Below are positions 8,891 through 20,886 of a stretch of DNA of 64,000 nt, one piece after another (position 1 is the first letter of the stretch; the number at the start of each line of letters is the position of its first letter). The stretch is from assembly GCF_018024495.1 (NCBI RefSeq), contig NZ_CP071696.1:3348001-3412000 (forward strand), in the 5' to 3' direction. The notes under the pieces are model-generated. The model was not told the origin of the DNA, made no database searches, and saw only the letters and a list, made by a program, of their open reading frames with translations. The position numbers were made by a program, and so were the translations under genes. The DNA comes from Agromyces archimandritae (GTDB taxonomy: Bacteria > Actinomycetota > Actinomycetes > Actinomycetales > Microbacteriaceae).

Positions 8891-10104
8891 CCATGGCCCT
8901 CAGAGACCAGACCGGCCCGTACTTCGGCGAGTTCGGCGGGCGCTTCGTGCCCGAGTCCCTCGTCGCCGCGATCGACCAGATCGCCGACGCGTACGGCGAG
9001 GCCAAGCGCGACCCCGCCTTCCAGGCCGAGCTCGCGGCGCTCCTCCGGGATTACGCCGGGCGGCCGTCGATCATCACCGAGGTTCCGCGCTTCGCCGAGC
9101 ATGCCGGGGGCGCGCGCGTCATCCTGAAGCGCGAAGACCTGAACCACACGGGCTCGCACAAGATCAACAACGTGCTCGGCCAGGCGCTGCTCGTCAAGCG
9201 CATGGGCAAGACCCGCCTCATCGCCGAGACCGGCGCAGGCCAGCACGGCGTGGCCACCGCGACGGCGGCGGCCCTCTTCGATCTCGACTGCGTGATCTAC
9301 ATGGGCGAGGTCGACACCGAGCGTCAGGCCCTGAACGTGGCCCGCATGCGTTTCCTCGGCGCCGAGGTGGTGCCGGTGAAGACCGGCTCGCGCACCCTGA
9401 AGGACGCGATCAACGAGGCGATGCGCGACTGGGTCGCCAACGTCGACTCGACGGTGTACCTGTTCGGAACCGTGGCCGGCCCGCATCCCTTCCCCGAGAT
9501 GGTGCGCGACTTCCAGAAGATCATCGGCGAAGAGGCCAGGCAGCAGGTGCTGGACCTCACCGGCGCTCTGCCGACCGCGGTCGCCGCGGCCGTCGGCGGC
9601 GGTTCGAACGCGATGGGCATCTTCCACGCCTTCCTCGACGATCCCGACGTCGCCCTGTGCGGCTTCGAGGCCGGCGGCGACGGCGTCGAGACCGGCCGGC
9701 ACGCGGCGACGATCTCGGGCGGCAAGGTCGGCGTGCTGCACGGCGCGCGCAGCTATCTGCTGCAGGACGAGGACGGCCAGACGATCGAGTCGCACTCGAT
9801 CTCGGCCGGCCTCGATTACCCGGGCGTCGGTCCCGAGCACAGCTGGCTCGCCTCGATCGGCCGCGCCTCGTACCGGCCGATCACCGACGACCAGGCGATG
9901 CAGGCGATGCGGCTGTTGAGCCGCACCGAGGGCATCATCCCGGCGATCGAGTCCTCGCACGCCCTCGCCGGCGCGATCGAGCTCGGCCGCGAGCTCGGGC
10001 CCGAGGCGACGATCCTCGTGAGCCTGTCGGGCCGCGGCGACAAGGACATGGAGACGGCCGCGCGCTACTTCGGCCTCATCGACGACGAGGAGGGCCGCGC
10101 GTGA
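8887..10104 (+). CDS. trpB: Tryptophan synthase beta chain
   Basis: A 405-residue PLP enzyme that condenses indole with serine. The PLP lysine lies in H-T-G-S-H-K-I-N-N, the substrate loop in A-E-T-G-A-G-Q-H-G, and the PLP phosphate loop in G-G-G-S-N-A-M-G. Two starts are close: GTG 8887, which overlaps the trpC stop, or ATG 8893 (403 residues). The overlap style of the neighbouring genes favours 8887; neither has a strong Shine-Dalgarno. The stop overlaps the GTG of trpA. Confidence 0.96.
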   Translation: MTMALRDQTGPYFGEFGGRFVPESLVAAIDQIADAYGEAKRDPAFQAELAALLRDYAGRPSIITEVPRFAEHAGGARVILKREDLNHTGSHKINNVLGQALLVKRMGKTRLIAETGAGQHGVATATAAALFDLDCVIYMGEVDTERQALNVARMRFLGAEVVPVKTGSRTLKDAINEAMRDWVANVDSTVYLFGTVAGPHPFPEMVRDFQKIIGEEARQQVLDLTGALPTAVAAAVGGGSNAMGIFHAFLDDPDVALCGFEAGGDGVETGRHAATISGGKVGVLHGARSYLLQDEDGQTIESHSISAGLDYPGVGPEHSWLASIGRASYRPITDDQAMQAMRLLSRTEGIIPAIESSHALAGAIELGRELGPEATILVSLSGRGDKDMETAARYFGLIDDEEGRA

Positions 10105-10886
10105 GCCGGGTCGCATCGCTCATCCGCGAGCGCAAGGAGGCCGGCAGCGGGGTCCTCGTCGGCTATCTGCCGATCGGCTTCCCCGACTTCGACGAGAGCG
10201 TCGAGGCGGCCGTGTCGCTCGTCGAGCACGGCGTCGACATCCTCGAGCTCGGCCTGCCGTATTCCGATCCGGTCATGGACGGCCCGGTCATCCAGGCCGC
10301 GACGCAGCGGGCGCTGGCGGAGGGCTTCAAGCTCGCGCACGCCTTCGAGGCGGTCCGGCGCATCCGAGCCCGAGTGGATGCCCCGCTCCTCGTCATGACG
10401 TACTGGAACCCCGTGCTGCAGTACGGCGTCGAGCGCTTCGCGGACGACCTCCTCGCCGCCGGGGGCTCGGGGCTCATCACCCCCGACCTCATCCCCGACG
10501 AGGCGGACGCGTGGATCGCCGCGAGCGACCGCACCGGCCTCGACCGCGTCTTCCTGGCCGCGCCGAGCTCGAGCGACGAGCGCCTGCGACGCACCGTCGA
10601 GCTCTCGCGCGGCTTCGTGTACGCGGTCTCGACGATGGGCATCACGGGGGCGCGTGCCGATGTGGATGCCGCGGCGCGCACGCTCGTCGCACGGCTGCGC
10701 GCGGCCGGTGCGACCGAGACGTGCGTCGGCATCGGCATCTCGACGGCCGAGCAGGTGCGCGAGGTCATCGGATACGCCGACGGGGCGATCGTGGGCTCGG
10801 CCCTGGTGTCGGCCGTCGGCGAGGGGGGAGCGGAGGCCGGAGGCGCCCTCGCCGCCCGGCTCGCGCGCGGCAAGTCCGCCGAGTGA
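10101..10886 (+). CDS. trpA: Tryptophan synthase alpha chain
   Basis: A 261-residue TIM barrel that cleaves indole-3-glycerol phosphate and passes indole to TrpB. The catalytic Glu and Asp are in [24 protein letters not shown] opens the barrel and the flexible loop region S-T-M-G-I-T-G-A is present. The GTG start at 10101 overlaps the trpB stop in a GTGA junction; the frame is open further upstream but that part is a shadow of trpB. Confidence 0.96.
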   Translation: MSRVASLIRERKEAGSGVLVGYLPIGFPDFDESVEAAVSLVEHGVDILELGLPYSDPVMDGPVIQAATQRALAEGFKLAHAFEAVRRIRARVDAPLLVMTYWNPVLQYGVERFADDLLAAGGSGLITPDLIPDEADAWIAASDRTGLDRVFLAAPSSSDERLRRTVELSRGFVYAVSTMGITGARADVDAAARTLVARLRAAGATETCVGIGISTAEQVREVIGYADGAIVGSALVSAVGEGGAEAGGALAARLARGKSAE

Positions 10887-10948
10887 AGTACGCTGACTGA
10901 GGTCGTCCGCGCCCCCGGCGCGGTCTCGCGAGAAAGGCAAGGAACGGC

Positions 10949-11935
10949 GTGTCCGCACCGATCAGCATCCCGAGCCCCGACTGGAGCTACTTCCAGATCC
11001 CGATGCCGTGGGGCGGGGCCGTCACGATCCACGCGTACGCGCTCTGCATCCTCGTCGGCATCGTCATCGCCGCCTGGGTGACCTCGCGTCGCCTCACCAA
11101 GCGAGGCGCGGAGCCCGGCGTCGTCCTGGACATCGCCCTGCTCGCGGTGCCGATCGGCATCGTCGGCGCCCGTGCATACCACGTCTTCACCCACCCCGCC
11201 GACTACTTCTACGAGGGTGCGGACCTGTGGCGCACGCTCTACATCTGGGAGGGCGGCAACGCGATCTACGGCGCCCTCATCGGCGGCGCGGTCGGGGCCT
11301 ACCTCGGCTGCCGGATGACCGGCATCCGCTTCTGGTCGTTCGCCGACGCGCTCGCACCGGGCCTGCTGCTCGCGCAGGCGTTCGGCCGGCTCGGCAACTG
11401 GTTCAACCACGAGCTCTTCGGCATGCCGACCGACCTGCCGTGGGGCCTGGAGATCGAGTCCTCCAACCCGGCGTTCCCGGCGGGCCTGGCCGACGGCACC
11501 CTCTTCCACCCGACGTTCCTGTACGAGATCGTCTGGAACCTCGTCGGCGTGGCCGTCATCCTGTTCCTCGAGCGCCGTTTCCGGCTGCGCTGGGGCAAGG
11601 CCTTCGGCATCTACCTCATCTGGTACGGCCTCGGCCGCAGCTTCCTCGAGTCGATCCGCGTCGACCCGAGCGAGATGCTCCTGGGCGTCCGGGTGAACGT
11701 GTGGGCCTCGTGGCTGGCCGTCGTGGTCGGCATCGTGCTCATCTGGGTGCAGTCGCGCCGGCACCCCGGAACCGAGCCGAGCCCGTACCGTCCCGGCCGT
11801 GAGTGGGAGCGCCCCGAGCCTGGGGTAGACTCGGACGACATCGAGTCCGACTCCGACTCACTCGGCGATGCCGCCGACGCTGAGAACGATTCCGGAGAGA
11901 CCCGAGCCACAAGCTCGAGCGGCCGCACGTCCTGA
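10949..11935 (+). CDS. lgt: Prolipoprotein diacylglyceryl transferase
   Basis: A 328-residue polytopic membrane enzyme that transfers diacylglycerol from phosphatidylglycerol to the lipobox cysteine of prelipoproteins. About seven hydrophobic segments are visible, and the family signature G-R-L-G-N-W-F-N-H-E-L-F-G lies near residue 148. The last 60 or so residues form a hydrophilic, Asp/Ser-rich tail beyond the catalytic core, common in actinobacterial Lgt. The GTG start has AAGGAA 5 bases upstream, and a possible TACGCT -10 box lies at 10889-10894. DNA of the acidic tail also carries a TAGACT box that could serve gltB. Confidence 0.94.
   Translation: MSAPISIPSPDWSYFQIPMPWGGAVTIHAYALCILVGIVIAAWVTSRRLTKRGAEPGVVLDIALLAVPIGIVGARAYHVFTHPADYFYEGADLWRTLYIWEGGNAIYGALIGGAVGAYLGCRMTGIRFWSFADALAPGLLLAQAFGRLGNWFNHELFGMPTDLPWGLEIESSNPAFPAGLADGTLFHPTFLYEIVWNLVGVAVILFLERRFRLRWGKAFGIYLIWYGLGRSFLESIRVDPSEMLLGVRVNVWASWLAVVVGIVLIWVQSRRHPGTEPSPYRPGREWERPEPGVDSDDIESDSDSLGDAADAENDSGETRATSSSGRTS
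11826..11831 (+). promoter_or_regulatory. Possible -10 box (TAGACT) for gltB inside the lgt tail
   Basis: TAGACT sits in the coding region of the acidic Lgt C-terminus. A transcript from here would have a leader of about 215 bases before the gltB ATG at 12053. TA-containing hexamers are rare in this DNA, and the same hexamer precedes uvrA, uvrB and sodA, but the position inside a gene lowers confidence. Confidence 0.35.
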
Positions 11936-11967
11936 CGGACGATCCGAATCCTCCGTTCTCCCAGAAG

Positions 11968-11989
11968 ACGACGCCGCACCATGCGTCGT
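11968..11989 (+). promoter_or_regulatory. Small hairpin in the gltB leader
   Basis: ACGACGC and GCGTCGT form a 7-bp stem around an 8-base loop, in the 117-base lgt-gltB gap. It could be a leader structure for gltB or a weak lgt terminator; no known riboswitch pattern is recognised. Confidence 0.3.
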
Positions 11990-12052
11990 GCGAGATCCCC
12001 GATGGGCCGACGACGTCCCAGCTGCCCGACGAGTACTTGAGGACGGTCCCAT

Positions 12053-16622
<4,570 letters not shown>

Positions 16623-16630
<8 letters not shown>

Positions 16631-18080
16631 CCCCAAAGGCTTTCTGAAGGTCACCGAGCGCGAACTGCCCAAGCGGCGGCCCGTGCCGGTGCGCATCATG
16701 GACTGGAAAGAGGTCTATGAGGCCGGCGATCCCGGCCAGCTCCGCCGGCAGGCAGGGCGCTGCATGGACTGCGGCGTGCCCTTCTGCCACCAGGGCTGCC
16801 CGCTCGGCAACCTCATCCCCGAGTGGAACGATCTCATGTTCCGCGGCGAGGGGCGCGCCGCCATCGAGCGGCTGCACGCCACGAACAACTTCCCGGAGTT
16901 CACCGGGCGGCTCTGCCCGGCGCCCTGCGAATCGGCATGCGTGCTCGGCATCAACCAGCCGGCCGTGACCATCAAGCAGGTCGAGGTCTCGATCATCGAC
17001 CAGGCGTTCGCGAACGGATGGGTCCAGCCCCACCCGCCGGGCCGGCTCACCGGCAAGACGGTCGCCGTCGTCGGCTCGGGCCCCGGCGGTCTGGCCGCCG
17101 CTCAGCAGCTGACGCGCGCCGGGCACACCGTCGCCGTGTTCGAGCGGGACGACCGCATCGGCGGTCTGCTTCGGTACGGCATCCCGGACTTCAAGATGGA
17201 GAAACGCCAGATCGACCAGCGCCTCGCCCAGATGACGGCCGAGGGCACCCGCTTCCGGGCCGGCGTCGAAATCGGCGCCGACATCACCTGGGACCAGCTG
17301 CGAGACCGTTACGACGCCGTCGTGATCGCGACCGGCTCCGTCGTGCCGCGCGAGCTGCCGGTGCCCGGCCGGGAGCTGCCCGGCGTGCACCTCGCGATGG
17401 AGTATCTCACCCAGTCGAACCACGCGGTCGCCGGCGACCAGGTCGAGCACCAGATCACCGCGGAGGGCAAGCACGTCGTCGTCCTCGGCGGCGGCGACAC
17501 GGGCGCCGACTGCATCGGCACCGCGCACCGTCAGGGCGCACTGTCGGTCACGAACCTCGCGATCGGCAAGCAGCCCTCGGCCGATCGGCCCGGCCACCAG
17601 CCCTGGCCGATGCACCCGACCGTGTTCGAGGTGCAGTCGGCGCATGAGGAGGGCGGCACGCGCGAGTACCTCGCTTCGACCGTCGAGTTCCTCGCGAACG
17701 AGGCCGGCGAGCTGCGTGCGGTCCGCGTCGCCGAAACCGAGTACGTCGACGGCGCGCGGGTGCCGCGAGCCGGCACCGAGCGCGAGATCCCGGCGGATCT
17801 CGTGCTGCTGGCGCTCGGCTTCACGGGCCCGGAGCAGGGCGGCCTGCGCGAGCAGCTCGGCCTGGAGTTCGATGCCCGCGGCAACGTCGCGCGCACCGGA
17901 GACTACGAGACCAACCTCCCCGGCGTGTTCGTCGCGGGGGATGCCGGCAGGGGACAATCCCTGATCGTCTGGGCGATCGCCGAGGGGCGGGCTGCGGCTG
18001 CGGCCGTCGACCGCTACCTTGAAGGCGAGACGCAATTGCCGGCCCCGATCCCGTCGAACGCGACGGCGATCGCCATCTGA
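16623..18080 (+). CDS. gltD: Glutamate synthase small subunit
   Basis: A 485-residue FAD- and NADPH-binding subunit that feeds electrons to GltB. N-terminal iron-sulfur cysteines lie in [14 protein letters not shown] and C-P-A-P-C-E-S-A-C. The FAD Rossmann motif is [11 protein letters not shown] and the NADPH motif [12 protein letters not shown]. The GTG start overlaps the end of gltB by 8 bases, which should couple the two subunits. Canonical length. Confidence 0.97.
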
Positions 18081-18150
18081 GCGCACGGGTGCGGATCCGG
18101 TACCCGTCCTGATTCAGCGCCGTTCGGCGCAGAATACGGAGTTCCATCAC

Positions 18151-19566
18151 ATGAGACGTGCGAAGATCGTCGCCACGCTCGGTCCCGCAACATCGTCCTA
18201 CGAGCAGATCCGCGCGGTCATCGACGCGGGCGTCGACGTCGCCCGCATGAACCTCAGCCACGGCAGCTACGACGTCCACGAGGCGGTCTACGCGAACGTG
18301 CGCAAGGCGGCTTCCGATTCGAAGCGCGCCGTCGCCGTGCTCGTCGACCTGCAGGGGCCGAAGATCCGGCTCGGCACCTTCGCGGACGGCCCCCACGAGC
18401 TGAACGAGGGGGACGTCTTCACGATCACGACCGAGGACGTGCCCGGCACGCGCGAGCTGGTCGGCACGACGTTCACGGGGCTTCCGGCCGATGTCGCGCC
18501 GGGCGACTTCCTGCTCATCGACGACGGCAAGGTGCGCGTGCAGGTCATCGACACCGACGGCGTGCGCGTGCGCACGAAGGTCGTCGTCGGCGGCCCGGTT
18601 TCGAACAACAAGGGCATCAACCTGCCGGGCGTCGCGGTCAACGTCCCCGCGCTGTCCGAGAAGGACGAGGCGGATCTGCGCTGGGGCCTCGAGCTCGGGG
18701 CGGATCTCATCGCCCTCTCGTTCGTGCGCAATGCCGCCGATGTCGAGCGGGTCCACGAGATCATGGACGAGCTCGGCCGGCGCGTGCCGGTGGTCGCGAA
18801 GATCGAGAAGCCGCAGGCCGTCGACAACCTCGAGGAGATCATCGAGGCCTTCGATTCGGTCATGGTCGCCCGCGGCGACCTCGGCGTCGAACTGCCGCTC
18901 GAGGCCGTTCCGATCGTGCAGAAGCGCACCGTGGAGATCGCCCGGCGCCTGGCCAAGCCCGTGATCGTCGCGACGCAGATGCTCGAGTCGATGACCCATG
19001 CGCCGGTGCCCACCCGGGCCGAGACGAGCGACGTCGCCAATGCGATCCTCGACGGAGCCGACGGCGTCATGCTGTCGGGCGAGACGAGCGTGGGGGAGTT
19101 CCCCGTGGTCACGGTGCAGACGATGGCGCGCATCATCGAGTCGACCGAGCAGCACGGCCTCGAGCGGGTGCGCCCGCTCGGCACGAAACCGCGCACGCAG
19201 TCCGGGGCGATCACGGCCGCCGCGGTCGAGGTCGCCGATTTCGTCGAGGCGAAGTACCTGTGCGTCTTCACCGAGTCGGGGGAGTCGGTGCGTCGGATGT
19301 CGCGGCTGCGGAGCCCCATCCCGATCCTCGCCTTCACACCGGATCAGGCGATCCGGCGTCGCATGGCGCTGTTCTGGGGTGTGCAGTCCTTCGTCGTCGA
19401 CCGGGTCACGCACACCGATCAGATGGTCGCGCAGGTCGACGAGGTGCTCACCAAGTCGGGCCGGGCCGAGAAGGGCGAGACCGTCATCATCATCTCGGGC
19501 TCGCCTCCCGGCATCCCGGGCACCACGAACGACATCCGGGTGCACCGGGTCGGCGAGGTGCTCTGA
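18151..19566 (+). CDS. pyk: Pyruvate kinase
   Basis: A 471-residue glycolytic enzyme that makes pyruvate and ATP from phosphoenolpyruvate and ADP. It starts M-R-R-A-K-I-V-A-T-L-G-P, the conserved first strand. The signature helix with the catalytic Lys (V-V-A-K-I-E-K-P-Q) and M-V-A-R-G-D-L-G-V-E-L follow. An open frame upstream of 18151 is only a continuation through gltD's end. A GC-rich hairpin (GCGCC/GGCGC, 18117-18130) lies in the 70-base gap after gltD. Followed by a likely terminator. Confidence 0.96.
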   Translation: MRRAKIVATLGPATSSYEQIRAVIDAGVDVARMNLSHGSYDVHEAVYANVRKAASDSKRAVAVLVDLQGPKIRLGTFADGPHELNEGDVFTITTEDVPGTRELVGTTFTGLPADVAPGDFLLIDDGKVRVQVIDTDGVRVRTKVVVGGPVSNNKGINLPGVAVNVPALSEKDEADLRWGLELGADLIALSFVRNAADVERVHEIMDELGRRVPVVAKIEKPQAVDNLEEIIEAFDSVMVARGDLGVELPLEAVPIVQKRTVEIARRLAKPVIVATQMLESMTHAPVPTRAETSDVANAILDGADGVMLSGETSVGEFPVVTVQTMARIIESTEQHGLERVRPLGTKPRTQSGAITAAAVEVADFVEAKYLCVFTESGESVRRMSRLRSPIPILAFTPDQAIRRRMALFWGVQSFVVDRVTHTDQMVAQVDEVLTKSGRAEKGETVIIISGSPPGIPGTTNDIRVHRVGEVL

Positions 19567-19582
19567 TCCGAACGGGTCGTGT

Positions 19583-19612
19583 GCGGGGTCGGTTCTTCGG
19601 AGCCGGCCCCGC
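19583..19612 (+). terminator. Hairpin terminator after pyk
   Basis: GCGGGGTCGG (19583-19592) pairs with CCGGCCCCGC (19603-19612), one G-U pair, loop of 10. No U-tract, as usual for GC-rich actinobacteria. Confidence 0.6.
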
Positions 19613-19673
19613 TTCGGCGTGCGCCGAGCCGGCGGCGATGGATGCCGGTGCGCACGGGCCGCATGCGGCCGGG

Positions 19674-19756
19674 TGCCGGTGGTGGGACTCGAACCCACAC
19701 GCCCTTTCGGGCAAAGCATTTTGAGTGCTCCGCGTCTGCCATTCCGCCACACCGGC
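19674..19756 (-). tRNA. tRNA-Leu (anticodon CAA)
   Basis: Read on the minus strand the 83-base sequence folds as a class II tRNA. The 7-bp acceptor stem is GCCGGTG (19756 side) with CACCGGC (19675-19681), discriminator A at 19674. The T stem GTGGG/CCCAC surrounds TTCGAGT. The anticodon loop is C-U-CAA-A-A with the anticodon at 19721-19723. A long variable arm with GCCCGAAAGGGC confirms Leu. CCA is not encoded (CCC follows). It reads UUG codons. Confidence 0.95.
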
Positions 19757-19770
19757 CAGAGGCCTGGATC

Positions 19771-19799
19771 AGAATACCGTAGGCTTTCAGGCGTGACAG
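19771..19799 (-). promoter_or_regulatory. Promoter of tRNA-Leu, overlapping the regulator's start
   Basis: On the minus strand TATTCT (19776-19771) lies 14 bases before the tRNA 5' end, with CTGTCA (19799-19794) 17 bases further upstream as a -35. The -35 falls in the first codons of the divergent ANTAR regulator, so the two promoters overlap back to back. Confidence 0.5.
19780..19785 (+). promoter_or_regulatory. -10 box (TAGGCT) of the ANTAR regulator, leaderless type
   Basis: TAGGCT is followed by 7 bases and the GTG at 19793; no Shine-Dalgarno. It lies only 24 bases from the tRNA-Leu end and interleaves with the tRNA promoter on the other strand. Confidence 0.6.
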
Positions 19800-20398
19800 A
19801 CAGCGAGAACACCCAGGCGGCCCCGCGCCGCGTCGTCGTCGCCGAGGACGAGTCCCTGATCCGCCTCGACATCGTCGAGATCCTCCGTGACAACGGCTAC
19901 GAGGTGGTCGGCGAAGCCGGAGACGGCGAGACGGCCGTCGCCCTCGCGACCGAACTGCGGCCCGACCTCGTGGTCATGGACGTGAAGATGCCCCAGCTGG
20001 ACGGCATCTCGGCGGCCGAGCGCCTTTCGAAGGGGCACATCGCCCCGGTGGTGCTGCTGACCGCCTTCAGCCAGAAGGAACTCGTCGAGCGCGCGAGCGA
20101 GGCCGGTGCGCTGGCCTACGTCGTCAAGCCGTTCACGCCGAACGATCTGCTGCCCGCGATCGAGATCGCCCTCGCCCGCCACCAGCAGATCATCGCCCTC
20201 GAGGCCGAGGTCACCGACCTCGTCGAGCGCTTCGAGACCCGCAAGCTCGTCGACCGGGCCAAGGGCCTCCTGAACGAGAAGATGGGCCTGTCCGAGCCCG
20301 AGGCCTTCCGCTGGATCCAGAAGGCGTCGATGGATCGCCGCCTGACGATGAAGGACGTGTCGCAGGCGATCATCGAGCAGCTCTCGCCGAAGAAGTAG
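19793..20398 (+). CDS. pdtaR: ANTAR-domain response regulator (PdtaR-like)
   Basis: A 201-residue two-domain regulator. The receiver domain has the acidic pair at residues 18-19 (A-E-D-E-S), the phospho-acceptor Asp63 in V-V-M-D-V-K-M-P, and the switch Lys in Y-V-V-K-P-F. Residues about 140-197 form an ANTAR RNA-binding helix bundle (R-A-K-G-L-L-N-E-K-M-G-L-S-E-x-E-A-F). In mycobacteria the homologue Rv1626 pairs with the PdtaS kinase and acts by antitermination on RNA hairpins. No kinase lies nearby. The GTG at 19793 is chosen because it follows a leaderless promoter pattern and gives an ordinary N-terminus. Confidence 0.9.
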   Translation: MTDSENTQAAPRRVVVAEDESLIRLDIVEILRDNGYEVVGEAGDGETAVALATELRPDLVVMDVKMPQLDGISAAERLSKGHIAPVVLLTAFSQKELVERASEAGALAYVVKPFTPNDLLPAIEIALARHQQIIALEAEVTDLVERFETRKLVDRAKGLLNEKMGLSEPEAFRWIQKASMDRRLTMKDVSQAIIEQLSPKK

Positions 20399-20406
20399 CG
20401 ACCCCC

Positions 20407-20826
20407 TCAGAGGGCCGGCAGATCCTTCACCAGGTTGGTGATGCGGATCGTCGAGCAGCGCCGGCCCTGATCGTCGTCGATCGCGATCTCGTGCACCGTG
20501 AGGGTGCGGCCGAGGTGCACGGGCGTGCAGACGCCGGTGACCCACCCTTCGGTCGCGCTCCGCGTGTGCGAGGCGTTGATCTCGATGCCGACGGCGAGCT
20601 TGCCGGGGCCGGCGGCGAGGTTGGCCGACATGGACCCGAGCGACTCGCCGAGCACGACGTAGGCGCCGCCGTGCAGGAGCATCGCCGGTTGCGTATTGCC
20701 CTCCACCGGCATCCGCGCCACCGAGCGCTCGACGCCGAACTCGAGGAACTCGATCCCCATCTTCTCGGCGAGGGCGCCGGCCCCTCTGGCTCGCAGGTAC
20801 TCCATGGGGTCGCGTTCTTCGCTCAT
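20407..20826 (-). CDS. PaaI-type hotdog-fold thioesterase
   Basis: A 139-residue hotdog protein with the family pattern H-G-G-A-Y-V-V-L-G-E-S-L-G-S (active-site Gly and Glu region) and G-x-E-I-N-A-S-H strand. Such proteins hydrolyse acyl-CoA thioesters; the substrate here is unknown. It is transcribed toward the ANTAR regulator (8-base gap, convergent) and divergently from polA, a common place for it in Microbacteriaceae. The N-terminus M-S-E-E-R-D-P is preceded by GAAGG. Family assignment is firm, substrate is not. Confidence 0.87.
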   Translation of the reverse strand: MSEERDPMEYLRARGAGALAEKMGIEFLEFGVERSVARMPVEGNTQPAMLLHGGAYVVLGESLGSMSANLAAGPGKLAVGIEINASHTRSATEGWVTGVCTPVHLGRTLTVHEIAIDDDQGRRCSTIRITNLVKDLPAL

Positions 20827-20858
20827 GCTCGCCTTCGAGGCAGGGCCCGCGACGGCCG

Positions 20859-20880
20859 TGTCGGCGGTCGCTTATAGGCT
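20859..20880 (+). promoter_or_regulatory. polA promoter: near match to the DNA-damage (RecA-NDp/PafBC) motif
   Basis: TGTCGGCG (20859-20866), 8 bases, then TAGGCT (20875-20880), then 6 bases to the GTG at 20887. The published actinobacterial RecA-independent damage motif is TTGTCRGTG-N8-TANNNT; this site differs in one core base (T to C). The same layout appears exactly at uvrB and uvrA. Confidence 0.5.
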
Positions 20881-20886
20881 GGGGTC

